A stretch of DNA of 64,000 bases from an uncultured Coriobacteriaceae bacterium (GTDB lineage: Bacteria; Actinomycetota; Coriobacteriia; Coriobacteriales; Atopobiaceae). Position 1 is the stretch's first letter; the number at the start of each line of letters is the position of its first letter. The stretch spans positions 27,610 to 91,609 of the forward strand of contig CADCPM010000102.1 in assembly GCA_902803315.1 (NCBI GenBank), in the 5' to 3' direction. A program made the translations under genes and the position numbers. Below, piece after piece: positions 23,747-32,701 of this stretch. The notes under the pieces are model-generated. The model saw only the letters and a list, made by a program, of their open reading frames with translations, searched no databases and was not told the origin of the DNA.

Positions 23747-25396
23747 GTGACGGAGAAGAAAGTCGTTCAGGCAGACGCTGCTGGCGTAAACGAGGCCATT
23801 GAGTTCGTGGAAGATTTTCTCAGCGAATATGGCGTAAAGAAGAAGGCGCTGCTTCGTGCTGAGCTTATCGTGGAAGAATCTGTGGGGAGCCTCGCCGCAC
23901 ACGCGAATCCGACAAGCGACATCCGCATTTGGGTGAAGGCGTTTCTGGGCAAAGCCACCATAGAGCTTTCTTCCGAAGGAGAGGAGTACAGCCTTACAGA
24001 GACGGTGGACTTGGCAGACTCCCTCGAAGACGAGGCATCCAGCAACGCCCAAGAGATGCTAAGAAACCTCATGCTCACGTCCTATACAGACGACCTCAAG
24101 TACCACCACAAGAACGGCGTCAACCAAATACGGATGACCGTCGTCCGCTCCAAGAACGCGTTCCTGTACCAAACCTTGGGAGCAATGATCCTGGGAGTCG
24201 CGGTCGGTCTGCTCCTCTCGTCTTTTGCGCCAGGCGAGACAAGCTCCTTCTTGGACGAGAACGTGCTCGTGCCAATAAAGACGATGTACATGAACGCCTT
24301 GAAGATGATCGTGGCGCCGGTAGTGTTCTTCTCCATCGTATCCTGTATCGTTCGCTTTTCGGACCTGTCCGAACTCGGGCGAGTGGGCGGTCGGGTGATC
24401 GTGATGTTTTTGGTCACGACATGCGCCGCCGTCGCGGTCGGAATCGCCTCCTTCTATCTGTTTAAGCCTGGCCACCAGCTAAACGCAGGGCAGATGGTGG
24501 CAGATGCGACCTCCATCACGTCCCAGAAGATGGACGTGTCGATCAAGGACATGATCGTCAACGTCGTCCCGACCAATTTCCTGAAGGCGTTCATTGACTC
24601 GAACATGCTTCAGCTCATCTTTTTGGCGGTACTCTGCGGCATTGCAGCAGGTCTTATCGGCAAATACTCGGACATGGTAAAGGACCTCTTCGAAGCGTTT
24701 AACGAGCTGTTCCTGAAGATGACTACCCTCATCATAAAGATCATGCCCGTGGCGGTGTTCTGCGCCATATGCTCCATGATGCTGTCCATGGGCGTAGATA
24801 CCATCCGCTCCGTCCTCGGGATATTTGGCACGTTCCTGTTCGGGTTGGCCGCGATGACGGTGCTGTACTGCCTGATGGTGCTCATCCTCGGAAGGGTGAG
24901 TCCCGTGCCGTTCCTAAAGAAGTACGCACCGGTGATGCTGCAGGTGTTTTCCATGGCGTCGTCCAATGCGTCAATACCTATCAACATGAAGGCATGCGAG
25001 AAGATGGGAATCGATAGGAAGATCTACAGCCTGTCCATTCCGCTGGGTGCGACACTTAACATGGACGGCACCTGCATTCACCTCGCTGTATTTGCCCTTG
25101 CTTTGGCGCAAGCCTACGACGTGCAGCTATCTGGAGCCACCATAGCGGCCATGATCGTCTCCATCATCGTGCTGTCCATGGGGGCGCCTGGAATTCCGGG
25201 TTCCGGGCTCATATGCCTGTCGGTCCTGCTCGCCCAGATGAACGTCCCCGTTGAGGCGATTGGCCTGGTTATGGGCATCGACGCCCTGGTCGGCATGTTC
25301 CGGACCGTAGGTAACTGCCTTGGAGACGTCGTCGCGAGCGTGATCGTCGCCAGAAAGCAGGATGCGTTGGATATGGAGACGTACGCCAAGCAATAG
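23747..25396 (+). CDS. SLC1-type dicarboxylate/amino-acid:cation symporter with N-terminal HATPase-like domain
   Basis: The 549-residue protein starts at GTG with CGGAGAGG upstream. Residues about 140-549 are a full sodium- or proton-coupled glutamate/aspartate/dicarboxylate transporter: PIKTMYMNALKMIVAPVVF, the HP1 region SSNASIPINM, the NMDGT motif of TM7 and the HP2 region MGAPGIPGSG. Residues 1-135 are soluble and resemble the degenerate HATPase fold of RsbW or SpoIIAB-like proteins (LRAELIVEESVGSLAAH, then TDDLKYHHKNGVNQIRM). The usual ATP-binding Gly and Asp boxes are not evident. The extra domain may gate the transporter or bind a partner. The transporter call is firm; the domain call is tentative. 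Confidence 0.85.
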   Translation: MTEKKVVQADAAGVNEAIEFVEDFLSEYGVKKKALLRAELIVEESVGSLAAHANPTSDIRIWVKAFLGKATIELSSEGEEYSLTETVDLADSLEDEASSNAQEMLRNLMLTSYTDDLKYHHKNGVNQIRMTVVRSKNAFLYQTLGAMILGVAVGLLLSSFAPGETSSFLDENVLVPIKTMYMNALKMIVAPVVFFSIVSCIVRFSDLSELGRVGGRVIVMFLVTTCAAVAVGIASFYLFKPGHQLNAGQMVADATSITSQKMDVSIKDMIVNVVPTNFLKAFIDSNMLQLIFLAVLCGIAAGLIGKYSDMVKDLFEAFNELFLKMTTLIIKIMPVAVFCAICSMMLSMGVDTIRSVLGIFGTFLFGLAAMTVLYCLMVLILGRVSPVPFLKKYAPVMLQVFSMASSNASIPINMKACEKMGIDRKIYSLSIPLGATLNMDGTCIHLAVFALALAQAYDVQLSGATIAAMIVSIIVLSMGAPGIPGSGLICLSVLLAQMNVPVEAIGLVMGIDALVGMFRTVGNCLGDVVASVIVARKQDALDMETYAKQ

Positions 25397-25453
25397 GGCC
25401 CAACGCTGCGTCATTTGGAGTCGCCAAGTCTGTGCTACGGCAGAGCCCGCCCG

Positions 25454-25532
25454 AGGACGGTCCCCAAGTTCGCATAGGGCGCGAACTAAGGGACAGTCCC
25501 CGGGTTGGCTCTTTGCGAGCTTGGGGACTGTC
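25454..25532. terminator. Imperfect palindrome after the SLC1 gene
   Basis: ACGGTCCCCAAGTTCGC (25454-25470) pairs with GCGAGCTTGGGGACTGT (25516-25532) using G-U pairs. The word GGGACAGTCCCC lies inside, and CACCTTTT follows. It likely ends the transporter transcript. Confidence 0.5.
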
Positions 25533-25594
25533 ACCTTTTGCACCATCCCATCCACCAGCAACTCAAGGCACCCTCCCGTCAACGTTGCGCGCCC

Positions 25595-25612
25595 GTTTGT
25601 GGGATAATCACG
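25595..25612 (+). promoter_or_regulatory. Promoter box of the MetRS-like gene
   Basis: An 18-bp copy of the box at 23647-23664 (-10 GATAAT at 25603-25608), 33 bp before the start codon. Confidence 0.5.
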
Positions 25613-25644
25613 CACGCAAACAAAAGAGCCACGAGAGGAGAACC

Positions 25645-27669
25645 ATGGCCTCTGAGTCCCGTCCCACCTTCCCTGCCCGCGCGGTCATTACCGGCGGCAT
25701 GCCCTATGGCAACAAGAACCTACATTTCGGCCACATCGGCGGCGTGTTCGTCCCCGCAGACTTCTTCGCGCGATTCCTGCGCGATCGCATTGGCAAGGAG
25801 AACGTGCTGTTCGTATCGGGAACCGATTGCTACGGGTCTCCCATCATGGAGGGATACCGCAAGCGTCAGGAAGCAGGATACGAGGGATCGATAATCGACT
25901 ACGTGCGCGAGAACCACGAGGCGCAGAAGTCGGCACTCGACGCCTACGGCATCTCGCTCGACCTCTATGCCGGATCGGGCTTTGAGCCAGCCGCCTCGTT
26001 TCATGCCAAGCTCACCGACGAGCTGATTCGTCGCCTCCACGAGAAGGGCCATCTGCTCAAGCTCTCCACGCGTCAGTTCTACGACGTGGAGGCAGGTCAG
26101 TTCCTCAATGGCCGTCAGGTACAGGGTCGCTGCCCCGTGCGCGGCTGCAAGAGCGAGAAGGCCTATGCGGACGAATGCGACCTTGGCCACCAGTTCGATC
26201 CTGAGGAACTCATCGCCCCGGTCTCGCAGCTCACCGGCACCACTCCCGAGCTGCGACCCGTGGACAACTGGTACTTCGACCTGCCCGCCTTCCGCGAGGA
26301 GCTAGACGCACTCATGGACGAGTGGGACGCAGATCCGCAGGTGCGCGCAGTGGTCACCAAAACCGTGCGCGAGTCGTTGGCGGCGCCCGTCATCTACGTA
26401 CAGAACAAGTTCCGCGAGGCGTTCGATGCCGTAGCAGCAGACCTGCCTGCCCATACGCTGCACGAGGCCACGGGCAACCAGCAGAGCTTCTCGGTGGAGT
26501 TCGAGGACTGGCGCGACCGCGACACCGCACGTACGGTGCTCGACGGCGCGGGCGTGCGCTTCCGTACGGGTAAGACGCTCCTCCCCTTCCGCATTACCGG
26601 CAACATTAGTTGGGGCGTGCCCGCTCCCGATCTGGAGGGCACGCACGACCTCACGGTGTGGTGCTGGCCCGAAAGCCTCTGGGCACCCATCTCGTTCACA
26701 CAGACGGCCCTCGCCGTCGCCGAAGAGGGCCGCTACAGCTCAACCGACTGGCATGACTGGTGGTGTGCGGACGACGCCAGGGTCTATCAGTTCATCGGCC
26801 AAGACAACATCTACTTCTACTGCGTGGCGCAACCGGCAATGTGGGAGGCGCTGGATTGGGGCCTGTTCCAAGACACGCCCATTGCGAACCACCACATCCT
26901 GTTCATGAACAAGAAGGCTTCGAGCTCGGGAAAGATCGCCCCTCCCATGGCAGCGGAGCTGCTTGAGCACTATACTCCCGAGCAGCTGCGTTCCCACTGG
27001 CTCAACTTAGGTCTGGACCAGAAGGCCGTGAGCTTTGCGCCCAAAGCCTTCGACACGAGCGTGAGCCATAAGAACAAGAAGACAGGCGAGGAGGTCCTGG
27101 TTAAGGACGACCCCCGCGTTGCCGATCCTGCCCTCAAGGAGAGCGCTTTTCTTTCCAACATCTTCAACCGCCTCGCACGTAGCTGCTTCTACGGCGCGGC
27201 AAATGCGTGTAAAGGGCACCTGCCCGTGGCCGAGCCGCACGCGGACGCCATCGAGGAGGCACGCGCTGCCACGCTCGCATTCGAGCGTCGCGCCTATGAG
27301 TTTGACGCGCATGGTGCCCTTGCGGTGGCCGAGGAGTTCGGTCGCGCCGCAAACAAGCGCTGGGGCGATGCCAGCAAAGCAGCAAAGGGCGACGACGTCG
27401 CCTACGACCAGGCGCTGGCAGACGCCTTCGTGGCCCTGCGAACGCTCACGCTGCTCATGCACGCTGCTGCGCCCTGGGGCTGTCAGAAGATCTGTGAGCA
27501 CATGGCGTTCGATGCGGACGTGTTCTTTAGCTGGGAGCATGCTTTCGACGGACCGCGCGAGCTCGCCGCTCTTGCGGGCCAAACGCCCGAGGAGCATGCG
27601 ATCGTCGCGCTCCCCCCTCGCTTCGACTTCTTCGAAAAGCACCAGAGCCAGATCAAGAAAGGCAAGTAA
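25645..27669 (+). CDS. metG: Class I aminoacyl-tRNA synthetase, methionyl-type, with altered KMSKS loop
   Basis: The 674-residue protein has the HIGH-like motif HFGHIGG (about residue 26) and LFVSGTDCYGSPI. It has a Cys-rich knuckle (CPVRGC and ADECDLGHQFDPEELI), DNWYFDLP, a catalytic-core YQFIGQDNIYFY and an anticodon-binding helical region, matching MetRS. Where MetRS has KMSKS the loop reads KKASSSGK. No C-terminal OB-fold tRNA-binding domain is present. It should charge tRNA-Met, but a second canonical metG elsewhere would make this a paralogue. GAGAGGAGAACC precedes ATG 25645. An in-frame upstream extension has no support. Confidence 0.8.
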   Translation: MASESRPTFPARAVITGGMPYGNKNLHFGHIGGVFVPADFFARFLRDRIGKENVLFVSGTDCYGSPIMEGYRKRQEAGYEGSIIDYVRENHEAQKSALDAYGISLDLYAGSGFEPAASFHAKLTDELIRRLHEKGHLLKLSTRQFYDVEAGQFLNGRQVQGRCPVRGCKSEKAYADECDLGHQFDPEELIAPVSQLTGTTPELRPVDNWYFDLPAFREELDALMDEWDADPQVRAVVTKTVRESLAAPVIYVQNKFREAFDAVAADLPAHTLHEATGNQQSFSVEFEDWRDRDTARTVLDGAGVRFRTGKTLLPFRITGNISWGVPAPDLEGTHDLTVWCWPESLWAPISFTQTALAVAEEGRYSSTDWHDWWCADDARVYQFIGQDNIYFYCVAQPAMWEALDWGLFQDTPIANHHILFMNKKASSSGKIAPPMAAELLEHYTPEQLRSHWLNLGLDQKAVSFAPKAFDTSVSHKNKKTGEEVLVKDDPRVADPALKESAFLSNIFNRLARSCFYGAANACKGHLPVAEPHADAIEEARAATLAFERRAYEFDAHGALAVAEEFGRAANKRWGDASKAAKGDDVAYDQALADAFVALRTLTLLMHAAAPWGCQKICEHMAFDADVFFSWEHAFDGPRELAALAGQTPEEHAIVALPPRFDFFEKHQSQIKKGK

Positions 27670-27677
27670 AAACTGAC

Positions 27678-27714
27678 AAAAGCTGACAAGTGACCTGTCC
27701 CCTTGTCAGCTTTT
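27678..27714 (+). terminator. Terminator after the MetRS-like gene
   Basis: AAAAGCTGACAAG (27678-27690) and CTTGTCAGCTTTT (27702-27714) form a perfect 13-bp stem ending in four T, 18 bp before the next start. Confidence 0.7.
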
Positions 27715-27731
27715 CCAGACAGGAGAAGACC

Positions 27732-28589
27732 ATGCAGCCGATTCCCCCCGCACCCTACGGCCATAGCTCGTATGCACGTCCCACCACGCCTGTGCGCTAT
27801 GCGCAACGGATCGACACCCCAGACGGCGCCTCGCTGGCGGCATTCGTATACGGCCCCGAAGACAAGAGCCTGCGCGAACTACTCGCATCCGACCCCGTGC
27901 TTGCCCTCCACGGCAACGGCGGCTCACATGCCACATTCGTAAAGGTCATCGATCGCCTTTCGTCGGCGGGCCTCGGCGTCATCGCTTTTGACTCACGCGC
28001 GCAGGGACAATCCACGCGTGGGTCAGCTCCCCTTACCTATGAGCTCATGGCAGCGGATGCCGTCACAGTCCTCGACGCGCTTGGCGTTACGGCCGCACAC
28101 GTTGTGGGTCACTCCGACGGTGGCATAGAGGCGCTGCTTCTTGCCCGCGACCACGCAAACCGCACGCTCTCCATCGTTGCGGGCGGCGCCAACCTCACAC
28201 CCGAGGGCGTGGTGGACGAATGGGACATGGAAGGCTCAGTTGCCGCAAACCACAGGTGGGAGCAGTGGACGCTCGGCAGCGACGTGCCAGAGGAGATCGA
28301 CCTTTCGCTTCTTCCCTCGGCCGCAGACGCTCATCGCTCCGCAGAGCTTTTGCAGCTCATGATCGACGAGCCCAACATCGATGCCGTCTCCCTCGCTTCC
28401 ATTGCCTGCCCTGCCTGCGTGCTTGTGGGCGAGCACGACTGCATAACACAGGAAGAGACAAGGGCAATCGCAGGCGCCATACCAGGAGCGCGACTGGTTG
28501 TGGTGCCCAACGTGGGCCACAGCCTTCCACGTCAGGCACCCGACAGCGTTGCCTGCCAAGTCCTCATAAACACACTGCTTGCACACTAG
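27732..28589 (+). CDS. Alpha/beta-hydrolase
   Basis: The 285-residue protein has the hydrolase fold: oxyanion LALHGNGGSH, strand-4 IAFDSRAQGQS, nucleophile elbow VGHSDGG with catalytic Ser (about residue 123), an acid in LVGEHDCI and the final His in VPNVGHSLP. Substrate unknown. ATG 27732 is chosen because AGGAGAAG lies just upstream. Convergent with the MATE remnant after 21 bp. Confidence 0.85.
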   Translation: MQPIPPAPYGHSSYARPTTPVRYAQRIDTPDGASLAAFVYGPEDKSLRELLASDPVLALHGNGGSHATFVKVIDRLSSAGLGVIAFDSRAQGQSTRGSAPLTYELMAADAVTVLDALGVTAAHVVGHSDGGIEALLLARDHANRTLSIVAGGANLTPEGVVDEWDMEGSVAANHRWEQWTLGSDVPEEIDLSLLPSAADAHRSAELLQLMIDEPNIDAVSLASIACPACVLVGEHDCITQEETRAIAGAIPGARLVVVPNVGHSLPRQAPDSVACQVLINTLLAH

Positions 28590-28610
28590 GCTCGCTTCGA
28601 CACCATCGTC

Positions 28611-29278
28611 CTACGCACGCTCCATACGTTCACGTACCGTGCGACGAAACACCACCAGCACACCACACGACAAGATTGCCGCCAATCCCGCCGACACGGG
28701 CATGTTGAGCCAAAGACCGGTGAGCCCAAGCGGCCAAAGCGCGGCAACCACCAAAAGGGGAATCACCAGAGCTTGCCCCACCGACACGATGGAGGCAGCG
28801 CGCGCCTGCTCTACCGCCATCATGTAGGCTTGCGTGGCAAATGGCAGCCAACGAACCAAGAACGAAAGGGAGAAAATTCTCAGGGCGCCCATTGCCTCCG
28901 CCATAAAGGCCTCATCCGCATTGGGCACGAACACGAGCACGACCCACTCGCCAAAGCCAAGCATCAGCGCAATGAGCACGGCAGAGAGGCAGACCCAACG
29001 CCAATAAGATCCCCAAAGGCGAAGTTTATAATGACAAACGGCATGGCAAGGTTTATTGCGGCAAACGCCGTCTCGCCAATGCATTGCCCCACCAGAATGC
29101 CGTCCATGAGTCCGTACAACGACGAGATGAGCATTCCCAGAGCGCCTGGAATCGCGGCCGTAAGGAACAGGCGAACGGGTGGCGTGTTTGCGAAAAGCTC
29201 TTCCGAGGCCAGTGCCATGCAAAACCACCGACAACTTTTTACGACATCGACTGTGAATCGTTTATAGGTTGTAAACAC
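28611..29278 (-). pseudogene. MATE-family efflux transporter remnant: deletion plus frameshift
   Basis: The 5' part (29278-28964) encodes a MATE N terminus: PPVRLFLTAAIPGALGMLISSLYGLMDGILVGQ, ending near FGDLIGVGSA, about two membrane helices. The rest continues in another frame from about 29020 (SYWRWVCLSAVLIALMLG) to 28611 and matches only the last third of a MATE protein. Intact members have about 440-460 residues and 12 helices; the middle is missing. The junction is near 29000-29020. DUF554 lies 3 bp upstream. Confidence 0.8.
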
Positions 29279-29281
29279 GCC

Positions 29282-30007
29282 TTACCACGCGACGGGCAAA
29301 AAGGTCAGCAGAGGTGCCACAAGGATGGCTGGCAACATGTTTGCCACTCGCAACCCGCTCCCCCATACCAGATTTACACCAACGCAAAAAATCAAAATGC
29401 TGCCAACAGTAGAAAGACCCAAAAGCGCAGCGTCGGTCATAAACGGTTTGATGAATAGGGAAAGCGCGGTGACGCCGCCTTGAAGAGCGGCCACAGGTAT
29501 TGCCGAAAAGGCGCAGCCACGTCCCAAGGAGCAAGTCATCACCAGTATGATCACAAAGTCGAGAATGGCCTTCGTGCAAAGGATTGATATATCGCCCAAC
29601 ATGCCATCCTGCACGGCCCCCACCACTGCCATGGCACCCACGCTCACCGTTATCGACGCCGTTACGAAGGCGTCCACAAACGATCGATCGTTCGCGTTTC
29701 CTGTCTTCTTTTTGAGCCACGCGCCAAAGCGCCGCACCAACGCGTCGATATCCAGCAGCTCTCCAACGAGTGTGCCCACCACGATGCTCGCAACCACAAA
29801 CAGCGCCTTTCCCGATACGATCGCATTGCCGCTTACCTTGAGCATTCCCTCCATCGCGCCTGCCGCCCCAATAAAAACGACGCATATTCCCGAGGCCTTC
29901 TCCAGGCCTTCCTGCAATCGCTCATTAAGAAACCCTCTTGCGCCAACACCCAACAACCCCGCCACAACTATGGCAGCGACGTTTACCAACGTCCCAAGTC
30001 CTGGCAT
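29282..30007 (-). CDS. DUF554 family membrane protein
   Basis: The 241-residue protein has about seven hydrophobic segments and a typical DUF554 (YdfK-like) pattern: MPGLGTLVNVAAIVVAGLLG, a central GTLVGELLDID and FVTASITVSVGAMAVVGAVQDG. Function is unknown. I chose ATG 30007 rather than an upstream ATG at 30040 because GGGAGGAG lies 8 bases before it. Confidence 0.85.
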   Translation of the reverse strand: MPGLGTLVNVAAIVVAGLLGVGARGFLNERLQEGLEKASGICVVFIGAAGAMEGMLKVSGNAIVSGKALFVVASIVVGTLVGELLDIDALVRRFGAWLKKKTGNANDRSFVDAFVTASITVSVGAMAVVGAVQDGMLGDISILCTKAILDFVIILVMTCSLGRGCAFSAIPVAALQGGVTALSLFIKPFMTDAALLGLSTVGSILIFCVGVNLVWGSGLRVANMLPAILVAPLLTFLPVAW

Positions 30008-30170
30008 ACGCGCACTCCTCCCGAAAGCCAGCAAGGTCACAATTCACCTGCAAGTTTTTGCCGCTCCAATCTTAATCCAGCATCAAACATTCGTCACACA
30101 TCCACATACGTCACATGCCTTAAACATGGCTTCGACCGTAATCGCTCGAAGACCGCCCATCGCGAACTCG

Positions 30171-30283
30171 GCGTTGCCCCCGAGCCCTTGGCACCCCGCA
30201 AGCAGCGATTCACGAAGTGAGCGAGCGAAGCGAGCGCGGAGCTGCCTTCGGGGCGCCGGGACCGCGTTGCGTGGGGGCGGCGC
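30171..30283 (-). repeat. Family 1 hairpin, copy E
   Basis: The core (minus orientation, 30209-30242) is conserved but the arms are imperfect: GCGTTGCCCCC with GGGGGCGGCGC at the outside, GCACCCCGCAAGCAGC with GCTGCCTTCGGGGCGC inside. It lies in the 370-bp gap 30008-30377, upstream of the marR promoter. Confidence 0.75.
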
Positions 30284-30311
30284 TTCGGCAAACTCTGGTC
30301 CGCCATTTCGT

Positions 30312-30360
30312 AAGGTACTTGACAAATGTCCTCAAAGGCGTATCATCACTTAGGTACTTT
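30312..30360 (+). promoter_or_regulatory. marR-ABC promoter with repeated GGTACTT operators
   Basis: TTGACA (30319-30324), 16 bp, TATCAT (30341-30346). The words AAGGTACTTGAC (30312-30323) and TTAGGTACTTTA (from 30350) overlap or flank the -35 and the start site, 39 bp apart. They are likely MarR binding sites. Confidence 0.6.
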
Positions 30361-30377
30361 ATGAATTGGAGGCGTGT

Positions 30378-30800
30378 ATGACAAAAGAGATTCTGCACGA
30401 CCTCGGGTTCTTCGGGCACTACCTCCATATCCATGCCGGCGGTCGTGGAGGCAAGCAATTCGTGCTTGCCATCCTGCATAAGAGCGGCGGCAAACTCACA
30501 CAGCGGGAACTCTTGGAACATACCAACATCAGCCCCGCCGCACTGAGTGAGGTGTTGTCCAAACTCGAGGGAGAAGAGCTCATTGCTCGTAAACCCTGCG
30601 CACACGATCGACGGCAATTGACCATCGCGCTCACGCCAGCAGGAGAAGTCGAGGCAGCTCTTATGTGCAAAAAGCGCGAGGACTTTGAGCAACAGGCGCT
30701 CGCGTGCTTGGACCAAAGCGAACAAGAGCAGCTCAAGGACCTGTTGGATCGTCTGGTAGCCCATTGGAAGAATCTGGAAGAATGCGAGGTGAGCGCATGA
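30378..30800 (+). CDS. MarR-family transcriptional regulator
   Basis: The 140-residue protein has the MarR winged helix: GGKLTQRELLEHTNISPAAL (helix-turn-helix), LSKLEGEELI, and the wing RKPCAHDRRQLTIALTPAGE. I chose ATG 30378 with GGAGG 5 bases upstream. The stop overlaps the ABC gene start (ATGA), so it heads the exporter operon and probably represses it through the GGTACTT sites. Confidence 0.92.
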   Translation: MTKEILHDLGFFGHYLHIHAGGRGGKQFVLAILHKSGGKLTQRELLEHTNISPAALSEVLSKLEGEELIARKPCAHDRRQLTIALTPAGEVEAALMCKKREDFEQQALACLDQSEQEQLKDLLDRLVAHWKNLEECEVSA

Positions 30801-32701
30801 GTAATAAAGAATCTACCCTCTCGGACCTTTCTCTTATTCAAGTCGCAAAAACCCTTGGCAAATCGATACGGGAGCACAAGAAGGACTCTCTGCGAGCGCC
30901 CTTGTACGTAACCGGCGAAGTCATCATAGAATGCGCCATTCCCTTTATTACCTCCCAGCTCATCAACGACATGCAAGACGGCACAGAGATGAAGACCATC
31001 GCAACATATGGCGCCATTCTGGCGGCACTCGCGCTTCTCTCCCTGTTTTGCGGCGTAAGGGCGGGTGTGGCGTGCTCGGTGGCTTCCACCGGCCTGGCTC
31101 GCAACTTGCGACATGACATGTTTGCCGCCATACAACGCTTCTCGTTCTCGAACATCGACCGCTTTTCCACGAACTCTTTGGTTACGCGCCTTACCACCGA
31201 CACGCAAAACGTGCAGATGGCCTACATGCAGCTCATTCGCTCTGCCGTCCGGTCGCCTCTGATGATCGTGTTCGCTGCCGTTATGGCCTTCGTATCGGGT
31301 GGTCCCATGGCCATTCTGTACGTCGTAATCTCTCTCTTGCTCGGCGTTGCCCTCATTGGCATCGCACGCGTCGTGATGCCCATCTTCCGTCGAATCTTCC
31401 GCAAATACGACAAGCTCAACGAATCCGTGGAAGAAAACGTGAGCGGCATTCGCGTCGTAAAGAGCTTCGTACGCGAGGACCACGAGAAGAAGAAATTCAT
31501 GCGAGCTTCGGGAGACCTATTCCACGATTTTTGGGGTGCTGAGCGCATTCTTGCTTGGAACCAGCCGCTTATGACCTTTGCCGTCGACGTCATATACGCC
31601 TTCGTAATCTTCTTCGGAAGCAAGACCATCATTACCTCTGTCGGCGCAGACATGCAGGTCGGACAGATGTCGGCACTCATTACCTATGGCTTCTCCATGC
31701 TCATAAGCCTCATGATGCTGTCCATGATCTTCGTCATCATAACGATGAGTGAGGAAAGCGCGCGTCGCATCTGTGAGGTGCTCATCGAAGAGCCCGACCT
31801 GAAGAATCCCGACGACCCCATCTACGAGGTAAAGGACGGATCCATCGACTTTAACAACGTGAGCTTCCGCTACAACGAATCGGCGGATCGCATGGCACTC
31901 GCCGACGTCGACCTGCACATTAGGAGCGGTGAGGTCATTGGCGTGATTGGCGGCACCGGATCTTCCAAGTCCACGCTCATCCAACTCATAAGCCGACTGT
32001 ACGACGCCACCGAAGGCACGGTTATGGTTGGTGGCACAGACGTACGCGACTACGACATGGACACCCTGCGAAACGAGGTCGCCGTCGTACTTCAACGAAA
32101 CGTGCTCTTTAGTGGCACCATAAAGGACAACCTGCGTTGGGGAAACAAGGACGCCACCGACGAGGAGATAATCGAGGCATGCAAGCTCGCTCAGGCCGAC
32201 GAGTTCGTGCAAAGATTTCCCGAAAAGTACGATACCTACATAGAGCAGGGCGGCACCAACGTGAGTGGCGGACAAAAGCAGCGTCTTTGCATCGCGCGTG
32301 CCCTTCTTAAGAAGCCTAAGATCCTCATTCTGGACGACTCCACGAGCGCCGTCGACACCAAAACCGACAAGAGCATTCGCGCGGGCTTTAGGAGCTACAT
32401 CCCTCAGACCACCAAGATCATCATTGCGCAGCGCACCAGCTCCGTCGAAGACGCGGACCGCATCATCGTAATGGACAACGGACGCATCGACGCGGTGGAC
32501 ACGCCGGATAACCTCCTGCGCACCAACGCCATCTATCGCGAGATCTACCAGACGCAGAACAAGGCCAGCCACGACGAAAAGATGGACGAGGTAGGCGACG
32601 GTCTCAAGGACTTCAACGAAGCGCTTGCCGAGCGCAACAAGGAACTGGTGAGCGCCTTGGGTGAAGAGTCTAACGACAAGGGGGTGACGAGCAATGAGTA
32701 G
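30797..32701 (+). CDS. ABC exporter half, degenerate ATPase subunit
   Basis: The 634-residue protein has an exporter-type membrane domain (six helices, residues about 40-330) and a nucleotide-binding domain. Walker A is GGTGSSKST, with Ser in place of the usual Gly before Lys. The signature is VSGGQ, Walker B ends ILILDDSTSAVD with Asp instead of the catalytic Glu, and the switch reads IIAQRTS with Gln instead of His. These changes mark the non-catalytic partner of a heterodimeric exporter. Overlaps marR by 4 bp and the next ABC gene by 8 bp. Confidence 0.93.
   Translation: MSNKESTLSDLSLIQVAKTLGKSIREHKKDSLRAPLYVTGEVIIECAIPFITSQLINDMQDGTEMKTIATYGAILAALALLSLFCGVRAGVACSVASTGLARNLRHDMFAAIQRFSFSNIDRFSTNSLVTRLTTDTQNVQMAYMQLIRSAVRSPLMIVFAAVMAFVSGGPMAILYVVISLLLGVALIGIARVVMPIFRRIFRKYDKLNESVEENVSGIRVVKSFVREDHEKKKFMRASGDLFHDFWGAERILAWNQPLMTFAVDVIYAFVIFFGSKTIITSVGADMQVGQMSALITYGFSMLISLMMLSMIFVIITMSEESARRICEVLIEEPDLKNPDDPIYEVKDGSIDFNNVSFRYNESADRMALADVDLHIRSGEVIGVIGGTGSSKSTLIQLISRLYDATEGTVMVGGTDVRDYDMDTLRNEVAVVLQRNVLFSGTIKDNLRWGNKDATDEEIIEACKLAQADEFVQRFPEKYDTYIEQGGTNVSGGQKQRLCIARALLKKPKILILDDSTSAVDTKTDKSIRAGFRSYIPQTTKIIIAQRTSSVEDADRIIVMDNGRIDAVDTPDNLLRTNAIYREIYQTQNKASHDEKMDEVGDGLKDFNEALAERNKELVSALGEESNDKGVTSNE

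Noticed and set aside
30419..31483. 354-residue minus-strand ORF over marR and the first ABC gene
   Set aside because: Antisense to two certain genes and of low-complexity composition.
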